Notes: generated by a model not told the origin, from the letters alone. A DNA stretch of 64,000 nt from Chloroflexi bacterium 54-19 (GCA_001898225.1 MKTJ01000077.1:243270-307269), one strand, 5' to 3'; counted from the stretch's first letter, positions 25,673-34,537 are shown. Made by a program: numbers and translations.

Positions 25673-28600
25673 ATGCTCCAAATAATCCCGGCCCCTAAAT
25701 CGCGGCCTGCCAAAATGACCTGTCTTGGCCTTATTCTGTTAACTATCCTGAATCTTTCTCTGGCTTTCATTGGTGAACTACCTACCGCCAGGGCCGATAC
25801 CCCACATTTTATGACGACCCAGGGCGACCGCCTGGTTATCAACGGCCAGACCGTTATCCTCAAAGGGACCAATTTTTATCCCCTCGGCAATTCCTTCACC
25901 GCCATGTGGATGTACTGGGATAGTGAGGCGGTCCGGCAAGGTTTGCAACAGGCCGCCGCCCTTGGCGATAACTCGGTGCGTATCCTGGTGCCGTTTAGCT
26001 CAATTTATGGCTGGACCCAACCCGGTAGCGGTTACGTGGTGCCGGAATACCTGGACCGCCTGCGCCAGTTTGTCCAGCTTGCCGGGGAATACCGCCTGGG
26101 CGTGATTATTACCCTTTTTGACTTCGAGGATGTTTCCGGTCCCGGCACCAAAGAGGAACTTTATCACCGCCAGTACGCCCACGATATTGTTACCGCGTTT
26201 AAGGATGACGACCGGGTTATCGCCTGGGACTTGCATAACGAGCCGGACAACTACGGCCTCTGGAACAGCCAGGATAACGCCGAGCCGACCCTGGTCTGGC
26301 TTTCCCGCATGCGCCAGTATGTAAAGAGCCTCGACCCGAACCACCTGATTACGGTTGGCATGGGCAAACGCGAGAGTTTCTACCGCCAGAGCAGCGAGGG
26401 TTATACTGTCCTGGACCTGTCCGACTTTGTTTCGGAACACTCTTATAATGCCGACGCCCTGGCCGAAGAAATTTACGAGTTACAAGGAAAGACCAACCGC
26501 CAGAAGCCGATTGTAATCGAGGAAATGGGGTGGCCGAGCGGGCCGGTCTTCAGCACCGACTTTACCGAGGCCGCTCAGGTCGATAAGTATTATAAGACCC
26601 TGGAAGTTGCCAAAAGCCACAACGTGGCCGGGATTTTACAGTGGATGCTCTATGACGCCGAGCCGACCGGCGCGCCACCCTGGGACGATATTGGCAGCTA
26701 TTACGGCCTCGTTAAACGGAACGGCCAGCTTAAACCGGCGGCCCAGGTCTGGCAGACCAACTTTGTGGCCGACCCGCTCCCGACCCCGGTTACGACCACC
26801 AACCTGGCCCTCACCAAAGCGGCCCCTAAAGTTAATCCGCCCCACTATTTCCCCGCAACCGACCACTACCTTGGCACGCCTATGTACGAGATGTGGCGGA
26901 GAGGTGGCGCGGAGCTTATTTTCGGTCTGCCCCTGACCGACGCCTTTTTGCAGGAAGATGTGGGGAGCGGGCGGCACGATTTTGTGAACGACCCGGTCAA
27001 GACGCCGATGTACCAGTATTTCGAAAAAGGGCGTATGGAGTACCACAAGGAAAGGCGCGCCTTGCCGGAATACAGCACTTTACAGGGGATAGACCGTTAC
27101 CTCTTTTTGATTGATTTCGGTAACGTTGGCCTGGAACTGGCTGCCGTCAGGGGGTATAATTTTGCCCCGGCCACCCAGTTAGGAGCGAACTCGGCCACTT
27201 ACCAGTGGTTTACCCAGACCTCCCATTCCTTGCAGGAACCATTTTTAAGTTTCTGGCAGCAGCACCTGGGAAATTATATCTTTGGCTCGCCTATTTCAGA
27301 GCCGTTCGAGGAAACCAACCCGGAGACCGGGCAGCGCCGCCTGGTCCAGTATTTTGAAAAAGGGCGTCTCGAATACCGGCCTGAATTTGCCAATACCAAC
27401 GCGGCGGTCGAGGTCGGCAACGTTGGGGCCGAGCTTATCAAGGCCAAAGGCTGGATTCCTAAAGCTTATTCCGACTACCAGCCACCTGCCGGGACCACTA
27501 CAACCTCCGACCAGATCCCGGTTGCGGCCCCGACCGGCCAGGGCGGGTTTGCCGACCCGGCTTTCAATAAGGTCTGGAGCCGGACCGATGCCCCGGTGGC
27601 GAACGGGCAGACCTCCCGCACCTGGCTCTGGGGTGACAAACCGGGCCAGGCTTTACAGGAGAGCTACCAGGAAGCGCCCGGCGGTTCCCGGTTGGTCCAG
27701 TATTTCGACAAGAGCCGGATGGAGTTAACTAATCCCGGCGGAGATGCGAGCAGTAAGTGGTACGTCACAAACGGTCTGCTGGCAAAAGAGCTGATTACCG
27801 GGCAGATGCAGATTGGCGATAATCGCTTTGAAAGTCGCAGCCCGGCCCAGTTACCCCTGGCCGGAGATGCCCTGGCGGTTAACCCGGACGCGCCCACCTA
27901 TGCCAGCCTCCAGAACCTGGCTTCGACCTCCGCCAACCAGCCCGATATGACCGGGAAACCTATCGGCCAGTTCTTGCTCAAAGACGGCACTTTGGGAAGT
28001 TTGCCCGGCGACCTGGTTGGAAAGGCCACGTTCGGGCAATACAACGCCCAGACCGGCCATAATATCGCGGCGGTCTTCTGGAATTTCCTGACCCAGACGC
28101 GGGGCCCTGTCCTCGAAAACGGCCAGACCGTCCAGGGAGACGTGGTTGATTGGCTCTTTTCGGTGGGCTTGCCCCTGACCGAGCCGTACTGGACGACGGC
28201 TAAGGTCGCCGGGGTAGAGCGGGAAGTGCTGGTCCAGGCGTTCGAGCGGCGAGTGTTGACCTATACCCCGGCTAACCCGGCAGCCTACCAGGTCGAGATG
28301 GGGAATGTCGGTCTGCACTATTACACCTGGCGCTATGGTTCAGCCACCGCCCCGGCGAGTTCGGCCACTTCCGGTATCTTATCGCTGGATACCGCTACCA
28401 GGACCGACCTGGACCAATCGGGTGGCCTGGCCTACCGGCAGATTGATAGTGGGGCCTTTTATCGCTACACCTCCCGGGCGGGTGAAGCCGGGTCGGCAGG
28501 GCTTTTGCCGGGGAGTGTGAACGGGGCCAGCCAGCCCTACGAAGGGCCGGGCCTGGTCTACCTGGCACCTGAAAAGGCCGGGCGGCAAGCTATTTTTCTC

Positions 28601-29371
28601 AACGACTTCAAAGGGAATAACCGGGTAGTTGCCTATGGCCTCAGCGCCGCGCTCAGCCCTGACGGCCAGACTCTGGCCTATGTCGCCTATTCGGGCTTTC
28701 AAAAGACCGGCCTTTTCCTGCTCGACCTTGCTACCGGGCAATCCCGTGAGCTTGCCCAGGACGTGACTCCTGCCCTGGCCTGGTCGAATGACGGGGCGCG
28801 GCTGGCTTTCTTTTACAATGACGTGAACAAGGTCAGGCTGGCCGTAAGTGAAGGGGGAGCGCCTCCGCATGTGGTCTTTATCACCGAGCCAGATACCCTG
28901 GCCGCCGACCCGACCTTTTCAAAAGATGGCGGTTGGCTGGTCTATACCCTTATGCGGCTTTCGCCCGATGACCGGGGTCCAAAAGTCAGCGCCTCGGAAA
29001 TTCATGCCCTCAATCTCGCCAGTGGCGGCGACCGGATTTTGGCCGGGTCGGCGGCGCGCCCGGTCTTTTCGCCGGATGGGGCTAACCTGGCGGTGCTAGG
29101 TTGGAATGACCCTCATCTTTATTTAATTGGTTGGGACGAGGGTAATGCTGGGCCTAAAAAGCCCCTGGCCCCGGCCCTGGCCTGTGAAATGGAGTGCCGG
29201 AATACCGGTTCCCCGGCCTGGTCGCCTGACGGGCGCTGGTTGGCCTTTACCGGACCTGGACGTAATCTCCTGGGAGTAAAAGGGAGCGGCGGCGCGGCCT
29301 ACGAATTATCCACAAAACCCGTTGCGGGTGGTTCGGGAGGGACTTTTGACCCGGTTTGGACGGGTCAATAA
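25673..29371 (+). CDS. Secreted glycoside hydrolase with repeat modules and C-terminal propeller
   Basis: 1232 residues. Signal segment about 15-41. Residues 45-365 are a clan GH-A (GH5-like) TIM barrel with acid/base Glu190 in HNEP and nucleophile Glu283 or 284 in VIEEMGWP. Four modules of the FW...GG...FG.P...QYFEKGR.E type follow (about 398-490, 515-592, a degenerate 627-710, and 785-887). From about 950 to the end is a TolB/PD40-like beta-propeller (ALSPDGQTLAYVAYSG, PAWSPDGRWLAFTG). Probably acts on a polysaccharide outside the cell. An ATG at 25715 is an alternative start. Confidence 0.88.
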   Translation: MLQIIPAPKSRPAKMTCLGLILLTILNLSLAFIGELPTARADTPHFMTTQGDRLVINGQTVILKGTNFYPLGNSFTAMWMYWDSEAVRQGLQQAAALGDNSVRILVPFSSIYGWTQPGSGYVVPEYLDRLRQFVQLAGEYRLGVIITLFDFEDVSGPGTKEELYHRQYAHDIVTAFKDDDRVIAWDLHNEPDNYGLWNSQDNAEPTLVWLSRMRQYVKSLDPNHLITVGMGKRESFYRQSSEGYTVLDLSDFVSEHSYNADALAEEIYELQGKTNRQKPIVIEEMGWPSGPVFSTDFTEAAQVDKYYKTLEVAKSHNVAGILQWMLYDAEPTGAPPWDDIGSYYGLVKRNGQLKPAAQVWQTNFVADPLPTPVTTTNLALTKAAPKVNPPHYFPATDHYLGTPMYEMWRRGGAELIFGLPLTDAFLQEDVGSGRHDFVNDPVKTPMYQYFEKGRMEYHKERRALPEYSTLQGIDRYLFLIDFGNVGLELAAVRGYNFAPATQLGANSATYQWFTQTSHSLQEPFLSFWQQHLGNYIFGSPISEPFEETNPETGQRRLVQYFEKGRLEYRPEFANTNAAVEVGNVGAELIKAKGWIPKAYSDYQPPAGTTTTSDQIPVAAPTGQGGFADPAFNKVWSRTDAPVANGQTSRTWLWGDKPGQALQESYQEAPGGSRLVQYFDKSRMELTNPGGDASSKWYVTNGLLAKELITGQMQIGDNRFESRSPAQLPLAGDALAVNPDAPTYASLQNLASTSANQPDMTGKPIGQFLLKDGTLGSLPGDLVGKATFGQYNAQTGHNIAAVFWNFLTQTRGPVLENGQTVQGDVVDWLFSVGLPLTEPYWTTAKVAGVEREVLVQAFERRVLTYTPANPAAYQVEMGNVGLHYYTWRYGSATAPASSATSGILSLDTATRTDLDQSGGLAYRQIDSGAFYRYTSRAGEAGSAGLLPGSVNGASQPYEGPGLVYLAPEKAGRQAIFLNDFKGNNRVVAYGLSAALSPDGQTLAYVAYSGFQKTGLFLLDLATGQSRELAQDVTPALAWSNDGARLAFFYNDVNKVRLAVSEGGAPPHVVFITEPDTLAADPTFSKDGGWLVYTLMRLSPDDRGPKVSASEIHALNLASGGDRILAGSAARPVFSPDGANLAVLGWNDPHLYLIGWDEGNAGPKKPLAPALACEMECRNTGSPAWSPDGRWLAFTGPGRNLLGVKGSGGAAYELSTKPVAGGSGGTFDPVWTGQ

Positions 29372-29464
29372 TTATTGGATTAGTCAGTCAATTACATAGG
29401 CAAAACTTATAAGCCTTATACTTTGAGTTCAAATACGTATATTGGCCTAAAGGCAGAAGGCTAT

Positions 29465-29510
29465 AATAGGACTTTAGTCTAATGGACATTGTGATTTTTT
29501 TTGCTATAAT
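29465..29510 (+). promoter_or_regulatory. Promoter with GTCTAA-type motif before the second hydrolase
   Basis: AATAGGACTTTAGTCTAAT (29465-29483) abuts TGGACA (29483-29488, -35), a 16-base spacer and extended -10 TGC-TATAAT (29502-29510). The motif matches the one at 58618 at most positions, with nearly the same distance to the -10. Confidence 0.7.
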
Positions 29511-29516
29511 AATCCC

Positions 29517-29692
29517 GTAAGCAAGGAAAGCCGATGGCTAACAAAAAGCTTACAAATAGAAATCATTCGACCGCTCGGTCGAAAGATGGTCGAAGAGACC
29601 AAATTTTATTCCTCTTAAATCTCCTCCTACTAACACTAACGAAACCAATCAACGGACCGCAGCTGGCGAGCATAGCGGTCCGTATCATTTTA
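29517..29692 (+). other. Structured leader with terminator-like end
   Basis: Starting at the predicted +1: GTAAGC (29517-29522) pairs with GCTTAC (29548-29553) around an inner AGCC-GAT-GGCT hairpin; TTCGACC-GCTC-GGTCGAA (29566-29583) is a second hairpin; CGGACCGC (29653-29660) pairs perfectly with GCGGTCCG (29675-29682) and is followed by TATCATTTT. This could be an attenuator of the downstream hydrolase or a short independent RNA. No known riboswitch family was recognised. Confidence 0.5.
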
Positions 29693-29782
29693 AAAACGTT
29701 TTGGATAAATTTCCCGCCCCAAATTGACCCACTAAAGTGTATTCAAAACCCGATTCTTCCGTTTATAATAGGCCAGACCTGA
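29534..29782 (+). CDS. Possible Leu-rich upstream ORF
   Basis: 82 codons; AAGGAAAG lies 3-10 bases before the ATG. Residues 25-35 contain eight leucines (LFLLNLLLLTL), directly before the perfect inverted repeat at 29653-29682. That recalls leader peptides of amino-acid attenuators, but those normally stop before the terminator, whereas this frame runs through it and ends 32 bases before the next gene. Coding is unproven; the rest of 29372-29813 holds no other gene. Confidence 0.3.
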   Translation: MANKKLTNRNHSTARSKDGRRDQILFLLNLLLLTLTKPINGPQLASIAVRIILKTFWINFPPQIDPLKCIQNPILPFIIGQT

Positions 29783-29813
29783 TTATTTTATTTTTCAGAA
29801 TTCGGATTTATAA

Positions 29814-31202
29814 ATGTTCAAAATCAGATTTTCCTCCCGGTTTCCCTTGGTCTTACTCCTACTCTTTCTCTTACAAGTTCTGGTCAGTGGTTTTTCACCG
29901 CTAACTACCCAGGCTGCACCCCTGGCCCAGGCCAATCCGCCAGCCGCCAGTTTCCAGTTGGGCACCGATGCCACCGTAATGCTCGATAAACTGGCCGGGA
30001 CCGAAGGCGCGGTGGCGGCCCGTGAAATTGCTGCGCTAGGCGGCGGGTGGGTCCGGCTCGAATTCAAGGCTACCGACCCGACCAACCTCAAACGTTACGA
30101 CCGGGCTATCCACTGGTTGCAGGTCTACGGTGTCCAGGTTATGGCCGTCCTGGTCGACCCTTTTGCCACCTGCTATTCCGATATAAACGAGCGCGACCCG
30201 GCGGTTTTTGCCCAATGGGTGCGCGATGTCTATCTCAAAGGCTGCGGCCAGGATAGCGCGAACTCGGTCCACCAGCTTGGTTTTAACGAGCTAACCGCCC
30301 GCTATCCCTATATTCAGTACTGGCAACTCTGGAACGAGCCGAATGTCTGTGGTTTTTTGCAGTCTGACCTGAACGCCTGCGGCTATGGGCTCTGGCGGCG
30401 CGATACCACGGGTGGGGAGAGGGTAGGCGTCCGCTATGGGATGCAGAAATTTGGAGTGCTCCTGGCAACGGTCTATGCCGAGCGGACCAACAAACAGGTA
30501 AAAATTGTCAGTGGTGGGATTCTCAGCGCCTACAACTGTTCGCCGGAATATGAGACACCCTGCAACACCAACGACCACCCCGGCCCTGACAACTGTTATA
30601 AGCTCTTGCCATGGGAGAATTATGGCTGTGACGCCGGGGTAAATTTGCTCATCAATTCGGATGCGGTCCAGAATTTCCTGAAGACCTACCAGCGGTTGCC
30701 CTTTGACCTGCTGGGTCTGCATCCCTACCAGTTCGCGGCATGGGCTAACGGCTACGTGCCGCCCGCCGATTACCTAACCCAGGATATTCAACGCAACGTG
30801 CGTCGTTTTGTTGGCAGCGCAACCCCTATCCTGATTAGCGAATGGGGTTTCGACCTGGCGACGACCACCAACCAGCCCGCCGCCTGTAAATACCCGGTGG
30901 CTGCCACTACCTCGCAGGGGTGCGAACAGAACATTTCGAGCCTGATGACGAGCATGATTGAAGGGCTAAATGCCCACCCCGACCTGAACATTTCGCACGT
31001 CTTCTGGTACAACTATGCTGACCAGACCGCCACTATCCAGGCCGGGCTTATCGACCAGGGCGGGCGCAAGCGGTCTTCTTATTACACTTTCCAGGCTGCC
31101 GCTTCCAGGCTTGGGCTGGCTTCCCAGCAGCAAATCCGGGCGAACCACCTGGCCGGTCTTATTCTGACCGGGATAAAACTGGTCCAGGCTAAGCTGGCCT
31201 AG
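29814..31202 (+). CDS. Secreted glycoside hydrolase-like protein (clan GH-A)
   Basis: 462 residues with an N-terminal signal segment (about 8-35). The TIM-barrel hallmarks are WQLWNEPNV with Glu175 as acid/base and ILISEWGFD with Glu343 as nucleophile, an arrangement like GH39 or GH5 enzymes. Ten or so cysteines in the mature part suggest disulfides outside the cell. No linker or repeat modules, unlike the preceding hydrolase. The exact family and sugar are not determined. Confidence 0.85.
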   Translation: MFKIRFSSRFPLVLLLLFLLQVLVSGFSPLTTQAAPLAQANPPAASFQLGTDATVMLDKLAGTEGAVAAREIAALGGGWVRLEFKATDPTNLKRYDRAIHWLQVYGVQVMAVLVDPFATCYSDINERDPAVFAQWVRDVYLKGCGQDSANSVHQLGFNELTARYPYIQYWQLWNEPNVCGFLQSDLNACGYGLWRRDTTGGERVGVRYGMQKFGVLLATVYAERTNKQVKIVSGGILSAYNCSPEYETPCNTNDHPGPDNCYKLLPWENYGCDAGVNLLINSDAVQNFLKTYQRLPFDLLGLHPYQFAAWANGYVPPADYLTQDIQRNVRRFVGSATPILISEWGFDLATTTNQPAACKYPVAATTSQGCEQNISSLMTSMIEGLNAHPDLNISHVFWYNYADQTATIQAGLIDQGGRKRSSYYTFQAAASRLGLASQQQIRANHLAGLILTGIKLVQAKLA

Positions 31203-31230
31203 AGTTATTAAGATTATCAAGAGGAGAATC

Positions 31231-31267
31231 AAAAAGGCCGGTCCTCCTTATAGGATACCGGCCTTTG
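31231..31267. terminator. Bidirectional terminator
   Basis: AAAGGCCGGT / ACCGGCCTTT stem between the hydrolase and the convergent anti-sigma gene. Confidence 0.9.
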
Positions 31268-31279
31268 GTTATTACAGGG

Positions 31280-32059
31280 TTAATTCTTTTTCCAGGCCAG
31301 GAATTTTGGCCCGGTAGGTTGGTCAGGGGGTGACCCGGCTTTTTCCCTTGTGATAAAACACCCGGTTATTTCGGCGGCCCGGTGGTCGGGGTTCGCCACC
31401 TGTAAGACCGCGTTGCCGTTGGGGTCCGGTTTAACATCACCCAGGTAGTCAACCGTCGTTGAATTCATGGTATACCAGGCCCGGTAGACCTGACCGTCCG
31501 GGGGTGGTTGCAGTTGGGTGGCCGTTAGCAAGTAGATATTGCTATCAGGTCGGGCATACATCCGGGCGCGCGGCGCGGTGGAGTCGAACGGCACATCCGG
31601 TTGGGTCAACGACCAGATCCAGCTTCCGGGCGAGGAGGTCAGGTCAAGGACCTGCTGCATATCGGCCTGCTGGGTTTTGACCTGCTGTAACTGGAAACTC
31701 AGGAAGACGGTTGCCACGGTCAACCCAATCACCAGGACCGCCGCCACCGGACTGAGAATTCGGCCAAAATTTTGGCCGAACCGGTTCCAGATAGGTTTTG
31801 GCGCCGGGCGCTCCAAAGTGATTACCGGGCCCTGGGGCATTCCATCCACCTGGTCCAGCACCGCTTTACGAACATGAGGGGAAGGTGCGACCGGCTTGAG
31901 CGAGCCAAACAACGTGCCAAGCACTTCCTCGTAGCCGCTTAATCTTTTCGCGCAATTAATACACGCTTTTAAGTGGCGTTCAAAATCTTTCATTTCCTCC
32001 CCCTTCAAATCTCCCAGGAGGTAATTTTCTTCCAGGTCGGCCACTTCATCACAATTCAT
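31280..32059 (-). CDS. Anti-sigma factor, RskA type
   Basis: 259 residues. An N-terminal zinc-binding anti-sigma domain (His29, Cys33, Cys36 in HLKACINC), one membrane segment (about 101-123), and an extracytoplasmic RskA-type beta domain. It should hold the neighbouring ECF sigma factor at the membrane until a signal releases it. It starts one base after the sigma gene stop, so the pair is co-translated. Confidence 0.92.
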   Translation of the reverse strand: MNCDEVADLEENYLLGDLKGEEMKDFERHLKACINCAKRLSGYEEVLGTLFGSLKPVAPSPHVRKAVLDQVDGMPQGPVITLERPAPKPIWNRFGQNFGRILSPVAAVLVIGLTVATVFLSFQLQQVKTQQADMQQVLDLTSSPGSWIWSLTQPDVPFDSTAPRARMYARPDSNIYLLTATQLQPPPDGQVYRAWYTMNSTTVDYLGDVKPDPNGNAVLQVANPDHRAAEITGCFITREKAGSPPDQPTGPKFLAWKKN

Positions 32060-32060
32060 T

Positions 32061-32654
32061 TTAAGACTGCTCCGGTAACAACTGGCGTAACCGCTGCAAA
32101 CCTAGCCGGGCACGCCCCTTAATCGTACTGACGGGCAGGTTCAATTTCTCGGCCAACTCCTTGTGGCTGAGACCGCCGAAATAGGTCATCAAAATCGTCT
32201 GGCGCTGGTCGGGCGGCAGGTGATTGACCGCCCGGCGCAACTCCTCATCCCGGAAAAGCCGGATAACCTGGTCTTCCAGGTCAGACTGGTCCCCGGTCAT
32301 TTCTGCTACCGACTCCACGACACCGGGCACCGATAGCAGGTCTTCCGACTGGTGTTTTTGGTATTTTGGCAGGGCATCGTAGAGGCGGTGACGGACCAGG
32401 GTAAAAAACCAGGCGTTGAAGGAGCCCCGTTGCGGGTCGTAAAGATAAACTTTTTGCCAGAGAGCTACGAAAACATCCTGCAACAATTCTTCGGCCAGTT
32501 CTCGTTGAACTGCCCGCAGCAAAAAGGCATAGACACGTCCCGCGTAACGGTCATAGAGCGCGCCCAGGGCTTGCGTATCTCCCTGGCGCACCCGTTTAAC
32601 CAGTTGCTCGATGACCTGCTGTTCCTGCGCGTTTATTGCAGAAATTGAATCCAC
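32061..32654 (-). CDS. ECF sigma factor
   Basis: 197 residues. Region 2 (LYDRYAGRVYAFLLRAV, ELLQDVFVALWQKVYLYD) recognises -10 DNA; region 4 (LPPDQRQTILMTYFGGLSHK, STIKGRARLGLQRLRQ) binds -35. SigK-like by its partner. Directs transcription of an envelope-related regulon when freed from the anti-sigma factor encoded next. The Rieske lipoprotein gene lies 35 bases upstream in the same direction and may belong to the same transcript. Confidence 0.93.
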   Translation of the reverse strand: MDSISAINAQEQQVIEQLVKRVRQGDTQALGALYDRYAGRVYAFLLRAVQRELAEELLQDVFVALWQKVYLYDPQRGSFNAWFFTLVRHRLYDALPKYQKHQSEDLLSVPGVVESVAEMTGDQSDLEDQVIRLFRDEELRRAVNHLPPDQRQTILMTYFGGLSHKELAEKLNLPVSTIKGRARLGLQRLRQLLPEQS

Positions 32655-32689
32655 TAGGTTGGCTCCCTGCCCAGATATTTGCCAGGTAC

Positions 32690-33349
32690 TTAACTTAACT
32701 TGGCATAAATTACATCGCCAACAACCTTATTGTCAAATAACGGCAAGCGGGCCTTGGCCGGGCCTTTAAGAACTTCGCCCGTATTGGAATACTCGCTGCC
32801 ATGACAGGGACACATGAACATTTTTTGGTCGGCCTTGTACGAACCAACTTCGCAACCCTGGTGGGTGCAAATGTTGCTGTAAGCGAAGACCTCGGTCGCG
32901 CTCTTGGCAAAGACAAAGCCCTTGGTGCTGCCGGAGCTAAAAGCTACGGGGGTAGCGCCGGCTGCCGAAATTTTGCCTACCTCGGTATACCCCGCCGGGG
33001 CTGACCCGGTGGCGGAAGTAGCCGCCGCTGTCGTCGAGGCACTCGTCGCCGCACTGGTTGTAGGAGCGGCGGTAGTAGGTGCTGCCGTGGTCGCCGCCAC
33101 GGTGGTTGTTGCCGCCGTAGTGGGGGCACTGGTCGTAGCTGCCGCTGTCGTTGCCGCAGCTGCGGTTGTGGCGGCTGCCGTGGTCGGGGCTGCGGTAGCT
33201 GCCGGGGCGGTGGTCGCGGTATTATCGCCACAGGCGGCTAATATTCCCGCTCCTAACCCTAACCCGGCGGTCGCCGCCATTCCCCGTAAAAACTTGCGAC
33301 GATTAAGACCCTTTTTGGTAAAACTTCCCAAAGGTTCGGTATGGTCCAT
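32690..33349 (-). CDS. Rieske [2Fe-2S] lipoprotein
   Basis: 219 residues. A twin-arginine motif (NRRKFLRG, Arg17-18) and a lipobox (LAAC, Cys40) indicate Tat export of a folded protein and lipid anchoring. Residues about 41-118 are an almost pure Ala/Thr linker. The Rieske domain has CTHQGC (Cys161, His163) and CPCHGS (Cys180, His183) as cluster ligands, with Cys166 and Cys182 able to form the usual disulfide. Likely an extracytoplasmic electron carrier; no cytochrome b gene is nearby. Confidence 0.93.
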   Translation of the reverse strand: MDHTEPLGSFTKKGLNRRKFLRGMAATAGLGLGAGILAACGDNTATTAPAATAAPTTAAATTAAAATTAAATTSAPTTAATTTVAATTAAPTTAAPTTSAATSASTTAAATSATGSAPAGYTEVGKISAAGATPVAFSSGSTKGFVFAKSATEVFAYSNICTHQGCEVGSYKADQKMFMCPCHGSEYSNTGEVLKGPAKARLPLFDNKVVGDVIYAKLS

Positions 33350-33388
33350 AATTTAATTGTCCTCTCCGATTATATTAGTCCTGATACC

Positions 33389-33459
33389 ATCTTCTTATGG
33401 TACTTGCTCTATCAACACTGATGTCCGTACCGTCTCCGTGAAGCGCTTCATAAGAAGAT
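33389..33459. repeat. Long inverted repeat in the 33350-33649 intergenic region
   Basis: ATCTTCTTATG (33389-33399) and CATAAGAAGAT (33449-33459) are perfect 11-base arms. Inside, GGTAC (33399-33403) can pair with GTACC (33427-33431), and GAAGCGCTTC (33440-33449) is a perfect palindrome. It lies between the divergent Rieske and Cys-rich genes. No T run, so it is not a terminator; operator or RNA element possible. Confidence 0.55.
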
Positions 33460-33649
33460 ACGCCCTGAAGGTCGAACCGGATAAATTATATTGGGCCAAT
33501 TTTGCTTTTGGAGAGCCATTTTAAGCTAATTCTAATAGTCTTACGGCTGGCAGTGGTGTTATCCTTAAATAAGTGCTAATATTTCAGTGTTTCTTTTCCC
33601 TGATTACTTAAACAAAATCTAAATTTATTATCCCAAAATTTGGAGAGAT

Positions 33650-34483
33650 ATGCGGACTATCTATCCTTTAAAAGCCAAGTTGGAGGCTGTCAAAGGCGAT
33701 CCCGGTTGTTTCGAAATGGAACCGGGGATTGTGATTTTCAACGGCAACTGCGACGAGTGCGTACCTTACTGCGAATCTTTATGCTGCCAGATTTACGACT
33801 ATGTTGCGCTAACCGAAGAAGAAGTCAAAACCGGGCGTTACGAATTTATCGAGGAAGACCCTAATTGTGGTTGTGTTAAGTGTCATGGCATGCGTGAACT
33901 GGGTATACGCTATTCTCTACCCAAGAACCCTGACTATAGCTGCGTCTACCTCGACGAAAACAAGCGGTGCGGTATTTACGAAATCCGGCCTCAGACCTGC
34001 CGCAACTATAATTGCAAAGACAAAATTTTCCCCTTCGAAAATGACTATAAAGGGGGGATTTCAAGCAACCGGAGTAAACAGGAGCAGCTTTTGATTCCGC
34101 TAAAAGCTAAATTGCAAGCGGTCAAAGATAATCCCGGCTGTTTCGAACTTGCGCCGGACTCCGTAACCTTTAACGGTAATTGCGACCAGTGTGTCCCTTA
34201 CTGCGGGTCTTTATGCTGCGAGCTTTATGAGTTCGTGAAGTTGACCGAGGAGGAGGCTAAAAGCGGGCGCTACGAATTTATCGAGGAAGACCCCACCTGT
34301 AATTGCGAGCGTTGTGTCGGCATGCGCGACCTTGATATTCACTATACCCTGCCGAAAAAGGAAAATTTTAGTTGTATCTACCTTGACAAGAACAAACGGT
34401 GCAGTATCTACGAAATCCGGCCTCAAACCTGCCGCGATTACAACTGTAAGGACCGGGTGTTCCCTTTAGAGCTCGATTTATAG
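33650..34483 (+). CDS. Tandemly duplicated YkgJ-like Cys-rich protein
   Basis: 277 residues, ATG with GGAGAG upstream. Two near-identical halves (about 5-128 and 147-277) each carry NCD.CVPYC.SLCC, then C.C..C.GMR, then C.YLD.NKRC.IYEIRPQTCR and YNCKD. The pattern resembles the YkgJ family (CxxxCxxCC), thought to bind zinc or an iron-sulfur cluster. Homologues usually have one copy, so this is an in-gene duplication. No signal peptide; cytosolic. Function unknown. Confidence 0.85.
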   Translation: MRTIYPLKAKLEAVKGDPGCFEMEPGIVIFNGNCDECVPYCESLCCQIYDYVALTEEEVKTGRYEFIEEDPNCGCVKCHGMRELGIRYSLPKNPDYSCVYLDENKRCGIYEIRPQTCRNYNCKDKIFPFENDYKGGISSNRSKQEQLLIPLKAKLQAVKDNPGCFELAPDSVTFNGNCDQCVPYCGSLCCELYEFVKLTEEEAKSGRYEFIEEDPTCNCERCVGMRDLDIHYTLPKKENFSCIYLDKNKRCSIYEIRPQTCRDYNCKDRVFPLELDL

Positions 34484-34495
34484 CAGGGAAGAATC

Positions 34496-34527
34496 AAAAA
34501 AAGCCAGGGGTTAAATCCTGGCTTTTT
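34496..34527. terminator. Bidirectional terminator
   Basis: AAAAAGCCAGG / CCTGGCTTTTT with a short loop, between convergent genes. Confidence 0.9.
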
Positions 34528-34537
34528 AATTGGTGGT

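Noticed and set aside
29653..29690. T-box riboswitch
   Set aside because: The GGACCGC repeat looked like a T-box antiterminator, but the GGGTGG-type T-box sequence and specifier stem are missing.
32904..33356. Val/Ala-rich open frame opposite the Rieske gene
   Set aside because: It is the antisense reading of the Ala/Thr tether repeats and has no start signal.
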